Of a stretch of 64,000 bases of DNA, positions 55,079-63,596 are shown in pieces; the stretch's first letter is position 1, and each line of letters starts with the position of its first letter. The notes under the pieces are model-generated. The model did no database searches. It had not been told where the DNA came from and worked only from the letters and a program-made list of their open reading frames with translations. Origin of the DNA: Nodosilinea sp. PGN35 (GTDB taxonomy: Bacteria; Cyanobacteriota; Cyanobacteriia; Phormidesmidales; Phormidesmidaceae); NCBI RefSeq assembly GCF_029109325.1, contig NZ_JAQKQJ010000010.1, positions 1,178,001-1,242,000 on the forward strand, given 5' to 3'. The translations under genes and the position numbers were made by a program.

Positions 55079-55942
55079 ATGACAGCGCTAAAACTTCGCT
55101 CCTCAGCCCCGCCTCTCCCCATCACCTGGGAAAAGCTGCCAGCGGATTTCCCTCTGCCCGATGACCCCGTGGACAACACCCTACAACCTCTCCTGGCCGC
55201 CGCCCTGCGAGAATGCCTGGAGCTTGCTGGGCTGATTTTAGAATCGGCGTTAGTCGCGTCTAATTTTGGCCTCTGTGCCACAGTGGGCGATAAAACCATC
55301 GTCAAAGCCCCCGACTGGGTTTATGTGCGATCGGTCTCCCCCGTTCCAGAAGGGAGTATTCGACGCAGCTACACCCCCCACGTGGAGGGTGAGGTGCCCA
55401 CCCTGGTGATTGAGTTTATTTCAGAAACTGAAGGGGGTGAGTATTCGATTAATCCTCACTTTCCCTACGGCAAGTGGTATTTCTATGAGCGCATCCTTCA
55501 GATACCGCTCTATGGCATCTTTCACCCTAAGACGGGTGAGTTAGATCTGTACCGCCTGGTCAACGGGCAGTACGAGCAGCAGGTTGCCAATGACAATCGG
55601 CGCTACTGGATTGAAGAACTGGGCCTGTTTTTAGGGGTATGGTGGGGTCAAAAGGCTGACACGACCGCTTTCTGGCTGCGCTGGTGGGATCAGGCCGAGA
55701 CTCTACTGCTGTGGGGCAGGGAACAGATTGAGCAGGAGCGCCAGCGGGCCGAACAAGAGCGCCAACGGGCCGAACAAGAGCGCCAGCGGGCCGAACAAGA
55801 GCGCCAGCGGGCCGAGCAGGCAGAAGGGCAATTGGTGCAGGTGGCGCGATCGCTTTTAGCCCAGGGCATGCCGCCCCAGTCGGTGGCGGAGCTGGCCGGT
55901 CTATCGGTGGCTCAGGTTGAGGAGTTAGCTGCTGGGGCCTGA
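55079..55942 (+). CDS. Uma2 family protein with C-terminal heptad repeats
   Basis: A 287-residue protein. The Uma2 domain (about 1-195) shows PDWVYVRSVSP and TLVIEFISETEGGEY in place of the nuclease core, followed by KWYFYERILQIPLYGIF. The C-terminal part has four exact-length repeats of EQERQRA (about 220-247), predicted coiled coil, and then a short helical end (LLAQGMPPQSVAELAGLSVAQVEEL), a form common in cyanobacterial members. Role unknown. Confidence 0.88.
   Translation: MTALKLRSSAPPLPITWEKLPADFPLPDDPVDNTLQPLLAAALRECLELAGLILESALVASNFGLCATVGDKTIVKAPDWVYVRSVSPVPEGSIRRSYTPHVEGEVPTLVIEFISETEGGEYSINPHFPYGKWYFYERILQIPLYGIFHPKTGELDLYRLVNGQYEQQVANDNRRYWIEELGLFLGVWWGQKADTTAFWLRWWDQAETLLLWGREQIEQERQRAEQERQRAEQERQRAEQERQRAEQAEGQLVQVARSLLAQGMPPQSVAELAGLSVAQVEELAAGA
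55736..55819 (+). repeat. Four-copy 21-bp tandem repeat inside a coding region
   Basis: Four copies of GAGCGCCAGCGGGCCGAACAA, the second with one change and the last with two, code for the heptad repeats of the Uma2 protein. Near-identity at DNA level implies recent slippage or duplication in frame. Confidence 0.92.
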
Positions 55943-56115
55943 GGTGCAAGCCTGTTCTGCTGCGCCTGGGCGTGCCGTACCTGGTCAAATGTGAAGCTCT
56001 TCTAAATCTTTGCAAAACCCTGCGGAGTGTTTTCCTCTGCCTAGAAAACCTTAGGAGTTGCGCTGCCGAAGCTCTAGGGACGGCCAGCAGCTTAAACCAG
56101 TGAAAAGGTATTTCT

Positions 56116-56757
56116 ATGGCCCACACATCTAACTACTCGCCCTCAGGCCTGGGGGGCCAAGCGATCGCCCGCATTGTCGGCTTCACCTGCCTCTTTGGCT
56201 TTCTCGCCGACATGGTCGCCCTGGCGCTACCCCTGGGTGCCGGGGCCGCCTGGCGAGCCAGCCTCTTGCAGCAAATGGGCGATCGCAGCATCGTCCTGCT
56301 GATCGGTCTCGCTCTGCTGATCTACGGCTTCTGGGAAAACTCTCGCCTGCGCAAACCATTCTCCTACGCGGCTTTGGCTGTGGGCGTAGCCTTTTTGCTC
56401 TCTAGCATTCTCGTCATTCGCGACGGGCTAGTGCTGCAATCCCAAGCTATTGAGACCATTGGTCAGCAGGCTACCGAACTGCAAACCCAGGTAGAGCAAG
56501 GGCGAGCCAACCCCGAGATCACCGCCAACGCCACCCCCGAAGACTTTGCCCAGGCCCTACAGGCCATCGACACCCAGGCCGAGACTCTAAAGCAAAATGC
56601 CAAGACCAACCTGACCAAAGCCAGCATTGCCAGCATCAGCAACCTGGTCGTGATGGGTATTGGCCTGCTGGGGCTGGGTCGAGTCGGCATTGGGGGGGCC
56701 GGTGGCTCAGCCTTAGGCAGCAGCAAGTCTCGCAAACAGCGCCGCGCTAGTGCCTAA
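56116..56757 (+). CDS. HpsJ-like membrane protein
   Basis: A 213-residue membrane protein with about four helices (near 20-40, 55-75, 85-103, 174-194) and a helical Gln/Ala-rich section between the third and fourth (about 115-165). The GDRSIVLLIGLALLIYGFWE segment and overall layout resemble HpsJ proteins associated with hormogonium polysaccharide in filamentous cyanobacteria; I am not certain. It is not in the main polysaccharide locus but close to its right edge. Confidence 0.6.
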   Translation: MAHTSNYSPSGLGGQAIARIVGFTCLFGFLADMVALALPLGAGAAWRASLLQQMGDRSIVLLIGLALLIYGFWENSRLRKPFSYAALAVGVAFLLSSILVIRDGLVLQSQAIETIGQQATELQTQVEQGRANPEITANATPEDFAQALQAIDTQAETLKQNAKTNLTKASIASISNLVVMGIGLLGLGRVGIGGAGGSALGSSKSRKQRRASA

Positions 56758-56804
56758 AGACTGGCCCTGGTGGACTATACCTTAACGGAGATGCTTTGCG
56801 ATGG

Positions 56805-57743
56805 TCAAAGACCGGCCTTAAAAGGCCATTGCTCTATTGTCGGCATCATGGAGATCAAATCCTCAATGTTTTGCTGCATGGTGCGGCAGATCGTATCGAG
56901 GGGCAGGTCGTTGGGGTCGTGGCCAAAGGGGTTTTCGATTTCAATGCCGATTTCTTCAATGCCAAACACCGCAAAGCTGATCAGCCCCACCAGCAGGGGC
57001 GTACCCCAGCCCACCGAGTCCACCATTTGAAACGGCAGCGCCAGGCAGTAGAGCATCAGCAGCTGCTTCAGGTGAATGCTGTAGGCCACGGGCATGGGCG
57101 TTTTGAGAATGCGCTCGCAGCCGCCCAGGGCATCGACCAGGTCGTCGAGAGTCTCCAGACAGTAGGTGAGCTGGTAGGGGTTGAGGGTGCCCTGGGCCTG
57201 CTGGGTTTGCAGGTAGTCGGCCAGCCAAAAGGCGATCTCCAGAGGCGGATTGTTCATTTGCCGCAGCTTGGCGAACTGGTCGGCGGTGAGCAGACTGGCC
57301 AGTTCGCCGTCGGGCGGCTCGCCCCGCAGGTGCAGCTTCATGGCGACGGCAAAGGCGGGCAGCAGGCGCACGGCGGCGATTTTGGCCTCGGAGTCTTCTG
57401 GCTGGGGGGTGGCGATCGCCACCCACATCTGCCGGGCCAGGTTGCGGGTGAGATTCACCACGCTGCCCCACAGCTTGCGCCCCTCCCAAAACCGCTCGTA
57501 GGAGGTGTTGGTGCGAAACACCAGCAGCAGCCCCAGCACCAGGCTGGGCACCAGCGAGCCCAAAATCGGCGACGATAGCGGCCAGCCCCGGCTGTAGAGC
57601 AGCAGCACCCCCCAGGAAAAGACCGCGCACAGCAGCACCCGGGGCATCACCGCCGGGATCACCGACCCCCGCACGCGAAACAGCAGCCTGAACCAGTCCT
57701 GCTCGTAGCGGCGAATGCTGCGCTTGATAGTTTGATCGGGCAC
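56805..57743 (-). CDS. Bestrophin family anion channel
   Basis: A 312-residue bestrophin-like protein, a pentameric chloride/anion channel. Family marks: RGSVIPAVMPRVLL (about 25-38), RTNTSYERFWEGRKLWG (about 77-93), and GIEEIGIEIENPFGHDPNDLPLD (about 261-283), which contains the conserved calcium-clasp-like segment. Cyanobacterial and thylakoid relatives are thought to help balance ions in the light. It is convergent with the HpsJ-like gene. Confidence 0.92.
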   Translation of the reverse strand: MPDQTIKRSIRRYEQDWFRLLFRVRGSVIPAVMPRVLLCAVFSWGVLLLYSRGWPLSSPILGSLVPSLVLGLLLVFRTNTSYERFWEGRKLWGSVVNLTRNLARQMWVAIATPQPEDSEAKIAAVRLLPAFAVAMKLHLRGEPPDGELASLLTADQFAKLRQMNNPPLEIAFWLADYLQTQQAQGTLNPYQLTYCLETLDDLVDALGGCERILKTPMPVAYSIHLKQLLMLYCLALPFQMVDSVGWGTPLLVGLISFAVFGIEEIGIEIENPFGHDPNDLPLDTICRTMQQNIEDLISMMPTIEQWPFKAGL

Positions 57744-57805
57744 CGGCTAATTTCCCTGGGAGATGGCAATTGACCTGACAATGCATTCCCGGCATTGTAG
57801 CCGCT

Positions 57806-58438
57806 CTAACGGGCTGGGTCTGTTTCTTGGCCCGCTTCAACGATTTGATCGACACTCAGCGCCAGCTCTGGAAAGCTCAGGGAGGTGAGCTGCTGACCAG
57901 GGAGGAAAGCTTGGCCTGCCTCATACTCTTCCGTTAGCTGACGATATATCCACACGGTCGGCACCTTCGGTGAGCCAATAAATCGTACGCCTCCCAGGGC
58001 GCGGTAGTCTACAATCCAATATTCTGGAATACCCAGCTTTTCGTATTCGGCCAGTTTCGTCAGGTAGTCGTCTTGCCAGTTCGTGCTAACGACTTCTACC
58101 ACTAGCCGCACGGCATCGCCGGTTGAAATACTGGAGTGTTTCCTCCAGTAGGGATCGATTTTGACCTTCGCCTGATCGAGAACAATAATGTCTGGCAGAT
58201 AGCCTTCCCCCTCTCGCAGCGGCTTGACCAGACAGGACTGAGGAATGAAGTAGGGCAGGCCCAAGCGCTCAATTTCGAAGTCGAGCTTTCTCCGCACTAA
58301 GCTAATCACTTCCTCATGAGCACCTATGGGACGCATTTCTAAGATGACTCCATGGCGCAGTTCATAACGGCCACCATCCTCAGGGTACCGCGCTAGAAAT
58401 TGCTCAAATGTGAGGGGTTGAGAGGCAGCCTGAACCAT
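57806..58438 (-). CDS. Uma2 family protein
   Basis: A 210-residue Uma2 protein of standard length: LTFEQFLARYPEDGGRYELRHGVI, EVISLVRRKLDFEIERLGLPYFIPQSCLVKPL, YLPDIIVLDQAKV with the active-site Asp, and VRLVVEVVSTNWQDDYLTKLAEYEKLGIPEYWIVDYR, the most typical family segment. The core is intact. It is located between bestrophin and hflX; no related partner was seen. Confidence 0.92.
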   Translation of the reverse strand: MVQAASQPLTFEQFLARYPEDGGRYELRHGVILEMRPIGAHEEVISLVRRKLDFEIERLGLPYFIPQSCLVKPLREGEGYLPDIIVLDQAKVKIDPYWRKHSSISTGDAVRLVVEVVSTNWQDDYLTKLAEYEKLGIPEYWIVDYRALGGVRFIGSPKVPTVWIYRQLTEEYEAGQAFLPGQQLTSLSFPELALSVDQIVEAGQETDPAR

Positions 58439-58470
58439 AGTGGCCTCACCAATTGGTGGTTTTCTCTACG

Positions 58471-60102
58471 CTATACCGTGACGGCATAATCGACCAGTTG
58501 CAGCAATCGCTGCCGCAGCGTCTCTAGCCCCAGCCGCTCGGTGGCCGAGATAAACAGGGCCTGGGGATACTCCTCCTGGGCGATCGCCAGCTCCTCGCTG
58601 CTCACCCGGTCGGCCTTGTTAAACACCAGCAGCATTGGCCCCGGCACAATGGGCATCTCCTTGAGAATCTGCATCACCCAGTGGATCTGATCCTGCCAGG
58701 CGGGGTGCGACACATCTACGACGTGGAGCAGGGCATCGGCCTCGGTGACCTCTTCGAGGGTGGCGCGAAAGGCATCCATCAGCGAGGCGGGCAGCTCCTC
58801 GATAAAGCCGACGGTGTCGGTGACCACCAGCTGGGTGGTCTCGTGGGTCTCGGGGTCGGTAATCGCCAGGCGGCGGGTGGTGGGGTCGAGGGTGGCAAAC
58901 AGCTGGTCGGCGGCGTAGACCTCGGCGTTGGTCAGGGTGTTGACCAGGGTAGACTTGCCCGCGTTGGTGTAGCCCACCACGGCGATCGAGGGCAGGTTGT
59001 CGTCCTGGCGGCGGTGGCGCAGGCGGGCGCGATGGGCCTGGAGCTGGTTGACCTCCTGCTGAAGCTTGGTGATGCGCCGCTGGATCGCCCGGCGCTCGGT
59101 TTCCAGCTTGGTTTCGCCGGGGCCTCGGGTGCCAATGCCGCCCCCCTGACGCGACAGAGCCTGGCCTCGCCCCCGCAGCCGGGGCATTTGATACTCGAGC
59201 TGGGCCAGCTCTACCTGGAGCTTGCCCGCGCCGCTCTTGGCCCGCTGGGCAAAGATATCGAGAATCAGCTCGGTGCGATCGACCACGCGAATGCCCACCA
59301 GATTTTCCAGGTTGCGCACCTGCATGGGGGAGAGGTCGCGATCGAAGACAATCAAATTGGCCCCAACGGTCTGGGCCGCCAGCGCTACCTCCTGCACCTT
59401 ACCGGCCCCCAGCACCGTTTGGGGGTGAGGGCGAGGCCGCTTTTGGGACATGGTTTTGAGCACTTCCCCACCGGCACTGTCGACCAGGCGCTCCAGCTCT
59501 TCGAGGCGGTGCTCAAAATGATCAAGGGTTTGGCTGTTGGTAAACAGGCCCACCACCAGGACGCGATCGCGCTCATCCTCCACCTGTAGAGCCGTAAAGG
59601 CGCGGCTAAACTCGGCTTCCAGCCCCTCGGCCAGGGCGAGAAAATCCTGCTGGGCCAGCTCGTCGAGGTCGATGGGGGGCGACACCAGCCAGCGCTGTTC
59701 GGGGTGGGGCACCAGGTGGGCCAGATAGGCACTCTGAATATAACCTGTGGCCCCACCGCCGCGACGGGTAAAGCCCATACCCGTCAGCGCCAGCACCGCC
59801 AGCACATCCAGCCGCTGGAGGGCCATCGTAGTCAGAATGGCATCGCTGGGCGGCTCCGGTTCAAACTGGGTGGCAATGCAGCGAATACCGCTGAGACGCT
59901 CAGCCCCGTAGCGGGGCAGCTCCGACGGGGGAATCTGGGTCTGCCGCAGGGTGCCCACCCCGACGCGAATCACCTGGCCCCGCCGGTTGACGTAGGCGCA
60001 CAGGGGGCTGTCAACGTCGGTGCTGACCGCCGCCAGCCGCTGGGCAAACTCGGGAGTCACCACACAGTCACCCGGCAGTCGCTGGTGGTAGAGGCGCTGC
60101 AA
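58471..60102 (-). CDS. hflX: GTPase HflX
   Basis: A GTPase that binds ribosomes and can split or rescue them under stress. The long cyanobacterial form: an N-terminal extension, the HflX N-domain with TVLGAGKVQEVA and LIVFDRDLSPMQVRNLE, GGIGTRGPGETKLETERR, then the G domain with GYTNAGKSTLVN (G1), DTVGFIEELP (G3) and NKAD (G4). The first legal start in frame is TTG at 60102, but the conserved-looking reading frame continues upstream to 60156 (IETIYGNLKGLKPSQLKQ) without ATG, GTG or TTG; see findings. An AGGAG lies at 60169-60173. Confidence 0.93.
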   Translation of the reverse strand: MQRLYHQRLPGDCVVTPEFAQRLAAVSTDVDSPLCAYVNRRGQVIRVGVGTLRQTQIPPSELPRYGAERLSGIRCIATQFEPEPPSDAILTTMALQRLDVLAVLALTGMGFTRRGGGATGYIQSAYLAHLVPHPEQRWLVSPPIDLDELAQQDFLALAEGLEAEFSRAFTALQVEDERDRVLVVGLFTNSQTLDHFEHRLEELERLVDSAGGEVLKTMSQKRPRPHPQTVLGAGKVQEVALAAQTVGANLIVFDRDLSPMQVRNLENLVGIRVVDRTELILDIFAQRAKSGAGKLQVELAQLEYQMPRLRGRGQALSRQGGGIGTRGPGETKLETERRAIQRRITKLQQEVNQLQAHRARLRHRRQDDNLPSIAVVGYTNAGKSTLVNTLTNAEVYAADQLFATLDPTTRRLAITDPETHETTQLVVTDTVGFIEELPASLMDAFRATLEEVTEADALLHVVDVSHPAWQDQIHWVMQILKEMPIVPGPMLLVFNKADRVSSEELAIAQEEYPQALFISATERLGLETLRQRLLQLVDYAVTV

Positions 60103-60156
60103 CTGCTTGAGCTGACTGGGCTTAAGGCCCTTTAAATTGCCATAGATGGTTTCGAT

Positions 60157-60540
60157 AAGGCCAACCTGCTCCTAAACCAAAGGTGTCCTTAGCCCTGCCG
60201 AGGGGATGCAGTACTCTCTCTAAGAGACCTAACCGCCCTCAGTGCAGGCTGAGGTATAGATTATATAGCTTTTAAATTTAGCGCTTGGCTTAGCGTTTGG
60301 CTCGGGGGCAAAGGGAAAGGTTCTAAATTTTTTATTGTTTGACGGATTAAGCATCCACTTAAAGCTCATCTAGGCCCCCAGGCAACGCGTCCCGTGCAAG
60401 TTCCGTCAGCGGTTCAACTATTAAGCTCTTTGCCCGTCAGACACCCCTGAAGCAGAAAAGAGAACGCTGGTAGACCGTTCCCTTTTTTGCTCTGCCTTTC
60501 AGGGGACAATGTAGGCTAGAACCGCTCTGTTTAGATCTGT
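60157..60540. other. Intergenic region between hflX and the HLIP gene
   Basis: About 380 bases with the hflX upstream signals, an AT-rich middle part and the hairpin near 60460-60488. No protein gene recognised. A short RNA ending at the hairpin on the plus strand is possible but not shown. Confidence 0.5.
60460..60488. terminator. Hairpin with T-run, possibly bidirectional
   Basis: GAACG and CGTTC are separated by nine bases; plus-strand CCTTTTTT follows, and on the minus strand TCTTTTC follows. On the minus strand it is about 60 bases after the HLIP stop codon, which makes it a probable terminator for that gene. Confidence 0.5.
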
Positions 60541-60741
60541 TTAGAACAGACCCAGCCAGTGGAAAAACCCTTGGCCAGTAGTCAATTCAACTAGCAGAGC
60601 GCCAAGAAAGCCAATCATAGCGAGACGACCGTTCCAGAGTTCAGCGCTGGGGTTAGAGCCAAATTCGAACTTAGTGCCGTACTCGCCGTACTTGCGACTA
60701 AGTTGACCGTCGTAGGTAACTTTGTCTTGGGGATTAGCCAT
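60541..60741 (-). CDS. High-light-inducible protein (one-helix chlorophyll-binding)
   Basis: A 66-residue HLIP. The single thylakoid membrane helix contains ELWNGRLAMIGF (about 34-45), the chlorophyll a/b-binding ExxNxRxAMxGF pattern. Such proteins protect photosystem assembly under high light by binding chlorophyll and carotenoid. AAGAGG lies upstream of the ATG and a TATATATT stretch further up could be a -10 element; I did not find a clear HLR1 motif. Confidence 0.95.
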   Translation of the reverse strand: MANPQDKVTYDGQLSRKYGEYGTKFEFGSNPSAELWNGRLAMIGFLGALLVELTTGQGFFHWLGLF

Positions 60742-61179
60742 GGGAAAATGCCTCTTAATATATACAGCTCAGCAATTGCCACACCTGAACCCAACGGAGT
60801 TTAAGTCCGTCGATCAGCCCATAAACGCACAGGTTAAAGCGGTCAAGGGCTTACGGTGTGTTGTTACTCAACTTAATGCTGCCGACCAAAGCAGGCTATC
60901 TGTAGCTGGGTAGAAGACTTAGTAAATTGTTATTTTATCGACAGCCGTACTCAGGCATTTGCCGACTTAAGCTGACCGACCAATATCGAATATCAAGGCT
61001 CAGGAGCAAGGTCTAGAAGGGCTACAGCCCAACCCTCGGCACGCTCCTGTAAATCTGACTGGCTACTCTCCCTAGCTCTGCCTTCCCAAACCAAAAAATT
61101 GAATTGCGTAGATCCCTCACTCTATGGGATATATAGGGCTCGCTATAGTACAGTACTAAGGCTGATTTTGAGGGCATCC
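60742..61179. other. Intergenic region upstream of the HLIP gene
   Basis: About 440 bases containing the HLIP promoter region on the minus strand and leading to the small gene at 61180. No recognised gene, repeat or RNA. Confidence 0.5.
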
Positions 61180-61353
61180 ATGGCCAGACGATATCGGGCA
61201 GACCGTGAGGATGGACAAAGTTTTATTCGGTGGCCTGCGGCGTCAAAGTCTTCAAATTCTCGTTCCAGGCTGTCGTCCGATCGCGATCTTGTCGTCGATC
61301 GACGGCGGCTTTACAACTATTTAGATTCCTTAGAAAGCTTGTCTGGAGAGTGA
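61180..61353 (+). CDS. Small hypothetical protein (57 aa)
   Basis: A short Arg- and Ser-rich reading frame starting at ATG 61180 with GAGGG a few bases upstream. The product is highly basic at its N-terminus and ends in a helix (LYNYLDSLESLSGE). An in-frame ATG at 61099 is less likely. No family recognised; it might be spurious. Confidence 0.4.
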   Translation: MARRYRADREDGQSFIRWPAASKSSNSRSRLSSDRDLVVDRRRLYNYLDSLESLSGE

Positions 61354-61533
61354 TGCCATAGTCGCTGGGGCTTCTAGTTGGGCAGTTTGGGCAATTCCGC
61401 CCTAGGGAGCATGATAATTGGCGAGATTCGGTTTATAACTCTTCTAAGATTCAGAGCAAGTTCGGCGAATTGGTGTATTCTTATCTCGTAATTCTTGACT
61501 TCTACCGCTAACCAAGCCCCTGGGATCATAGCC

Positions 61534-61968
61534 ATGAGCACAGATTTTCAGTCAGACACCGCTTACACAGAGTTTACTGCACCGGAAGACCCCACGGTTA
61601 TCGTTGATAACTCAGAGTCCAGCGCCTCTGCTTTGGGTGACGAAGCCTCTCGGCAGATCAAGCAGGTGTGGGATCGGGTCTCTGTACTGTTGGGCAACCT
61701 CCCTGACTACGTAACTGAGTTCATCCAGCGATATCGGCGGCCCATCGTCACCGTTGGTCTGATTGTTGCGGCGTTTATTGCCGTCAAGCTGGTGCTGGCT
61801 CTGCTGGGAGCCGTGAATGACGTTCCCCTGCTGGCCCCTACCTTTGAGCTGATTGGGCTCATCTACAGCGGCTGGTTTCTCTACCGCTACCTGCTCAAGG
61901 CCTCTAACCGGCAGGAACTGCTGAGCGACATTGCCGCTATTCGCGACCAGGTCTTGGGCAAAGGCTAA
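61534..61968 (+). CDS. CAAD domain protein
   Basis: A 144-residue protein with an acidic, disordered N-terminus (1-40) followed by the CAAD domain: amphipathic helix, two membrane helices (about 68-90 and 95-117) and a last amphipathic helix. The domain is found appended to some cyanobacterial aminoacyl-tRNA synthetases and in CURT1-like thylakoid proteins; stand-alone forms probably bind or bend thylakoid membranes. ATG at 61534 chosen; an upstream TTG at 61495 was rejected. Confidence 0.85.
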   Translation: MSTDFQSDTAYTEFTAPEDPTVIVDNSESSASALGDEASRQIKQVWDRVSVLLGNLPDYVTEFIQRYRRPIVTVGLIVAAFIAVKLVLALLGAVNDVPLLAPTFELIGLIYSGWFLYRYLLKASNRQELLSDIAAIRDQVLGKG

Positions 61969-61985
61969 CGGAAAATTTTAGATTT

Positions 61986-62083
61986 GCGATTTTGGATTTT
62001 GGCGGTTAGCCTCAACCGTGCTTCGGTTAGATTTAGCCCGCTGCCCTTTGATCGACAATCTAACGTCGGCAATCCAAAATCGC
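61986..62083. repeat. 13-bp inverted repeat with inner hairpin
   Basis: GCGATTTTGGATT (61986-61998) and its exact complement (62071-62083) enclose a region that itself has AACCG-TGCTT-CGGTT. It follows the CAAD gene and probably folds at the end of that transcript. Confidence 0.65.
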
Positions 62084-62193
62084 CAATTGCCGGTACGGTA
62101 ACCGCCCCTGTGATTTGCGATCGCCCTTTCTATACTGGTTGTAGATGCAACTGGTCGTTGCGCGGTCGTTAGAACCCAGGGGTTCATTTGTCT

Positions 62194-63501
62194 ATGGCGC
62201 AGGTAGCAGCTCACACAAAGACAATTACCCAGGCGGTGGAGCGTCTGGGCTACCGAGTGACGGTGGGGGATGTGGCGGCTGAGGCCGGGCTGCCCCTCCT
62301 GGAGGCCCAGCAGGGAGTATTGGCCCTGGCCTCTGAGGTGCAGGCCCACCTCCAGGTCGCCGAATCGGGCGAGGTGGCCTACGTTTTTCCCAAAAATATT
62401 CAGGCGGTGCTGTGGAGCAAATCCTGGCGGCTGCGGTGGCAGGCGGCCTGGGCCAGGGTGTGGCAGGCGCTCTTCTACGTGATCCGCATCTCCTTTGGCG
62501 TGGTGCTGATTGTGTCGCTGCTGCTGATTTTGGTGGCGATCCTGGCGCTGGCGATCGCCGCTAGCAGCGCCAACCAGCAGGGCGACAACCGCCGTCGCAG
62601 CGGCGGCGGCGGCATGATTTTCATGCCCAGGGTGTGGATCGGCCCTCGCCCGTTTCGCATGTTCCAGCCGCCGGGCCGCCGTCGCCCCTTGCCCCAACAC
62701 GCTCCGGCAGACATGAACTTTCTAGAGGCGGTGTTCTCTTTCCTGTTTGGCGACGGTGACCCCAACGCCGATCTAGACGATCGCCGCTGGCAGGGCATTG
62801 CCAAAGTAATTCAGGCCAACGGTGGTGCGGTGATAGCCGAGCAGGTCACCCCCTTCTTAAATGACCTGGGCCGAGGAGACTTTGAAGACTTTATGGTGCC
62901 CGTGCTGAGCCGCTTCAACGGGCTGCCCCAGGTCAGCCCCCAGGGGGGCATTGTGTACCAATTTCCAGAGCTACAGGTGACGGCCAGGGAGCGCCGCACC
63001 CTCAGCCCGCCGCCGTTTCTGCGGGAGCTGCCCCGCAAGTTTAGCCAGGCAACCTCTGGGCAAATTGCGGGAGCCTGTGCTTTGGGCAGCGCCAACCTAA
63101 TTGGAGCCCTGGTGCTGGGCCGCATGCTGCAAGACCAGAGCCTGGTCGCTGAGTTGGGCGGCATTGTCGCCCTGGTCAACTCGATCTACTGGCTGCTGTT
63201 GGGCTACGGGACAGCCTTTTTGGGCCTGCCCCTGGTGCGCTACTTCTGGGTGCAGCGGCAAAACAGCCGCATTGCCGCCCGCAATGCCCAGCGCGAGCAG
63301 CGGGCCACCGCCCTCAGCCAGCCCACCGACGACCAGCGCGAAAAGCTGGCCTTTGCCCAGACCCTCACTACCCAAACGGTGCTGGGTACCGACAACCTGG
63401 CCTACACCACCGAGAGCGATCTGAGCGAGCAGGAAGCGGCGCAGAAAGACAAGATCGACGCCGAGTGGCAGCGCCTGCTAGAGGAGCGAGGGCGGAAGTA
63501 G
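62194..63501 (+). CDS. Unknown cyanobacterial membrane protein (435 aa)
   Basis: No family recognised. Residues 1-65 are helical, in a pattern like a small winged-helix unit; a strong membrane helix (about 97-126) follows, then a basic Arg/Gly stretch (RRRSGGGG), a soluble section (about 175-280), two more hydrophobic segments (about 288-307, 316-345) and a charged C-terminus with long helices. ATG at 62194 with a CAGGGG sequence upstream was used; an in-frame TTG at 62188 is an alternative. Possibly a thylakoid or plasma membrane protein. Confidence 0.8.
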   Translation: MAQVAAHTKTITQAVERLGYRVTVGDVAAEAGLPLLEAQQGVLALASEVQAHLQVAESGEVAYVFPKNIQAVLWSKSWRLRWQAAWARVWQALFYVIRISFGVVLIVSLLLILVAILALAIAASSANQQGDNRRRSGGGGMIFMPRVWIGPRPFRMFQPPGRRRPLPQHAPADMNFLEAVFSFLFGDGDPNADLDDRRWQGIAKVIQANGGAVIAEQVTPFLNDLGRGDFEDFMVPVLSRFNGLPQVSPQGGIVYQFPELQVTARERRTLSPPPFLRELPRKFSQATSGQIAGACALGSANLIGALVLGRMLQDQSLVAELGGIVALVNSIYWLLLGYGTAFLGLPLVRYFWVQRQNSRIAARNAQREQRATALSQPTDDQREKLAFAQTLTTQTVLGTDNLAYTTESDLSEQEAAQKDKIDAEWQRLLEERGRK

Positions 63502-63516
63502 GGGAGTGGGGGAGAG

Positions 63517-63588
63517 TTTTGAGTGTTTAGTTTTGAGTTTTGAATTCATGACCCTAGTTCAAAACTCAAAATTCAAAACTTAAAACTT
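63517..63588. terminator. Long imperfect hairpin between convergent genes
   Basis: The AGTTTTGAGTTTTGAATT-type sequence on the left pairs with its complement on the right over about 30 bases with few mismatches, around a loop near 63548-63559. It sits between two convergent genes and would serve as a two-way transcript end. The A/T-rich repeat of this type is common between cyanobacterial genes. Confidence 0.55.
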
Positions 63589-63596
63589 ACTCACCG

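Noticed and set aside
56956..57855. Minus-strand open frame of about 300 codons overlapping bestrophin in another frame
   Set aside because: Composition is Ala/Gly/Arg/Pro-rich without domains, and the bestrophin frame contains all family motifs.
58681..59589. Long plus-strand open frame of about 300 codons opposite hflX
   Set aside because: It is exactly antisense to a well-supported gene with intact GTPase motifs; its product is low-complexity (Gly, Leu, Gln, His) and arises from the GC-rich codon pattern of hflX.
60742..60960. HLR1-type light-response element upstream of the HLIP gene
   Set aside because: I looked for paired GTTACA-like repeats and did not find a convincing match.
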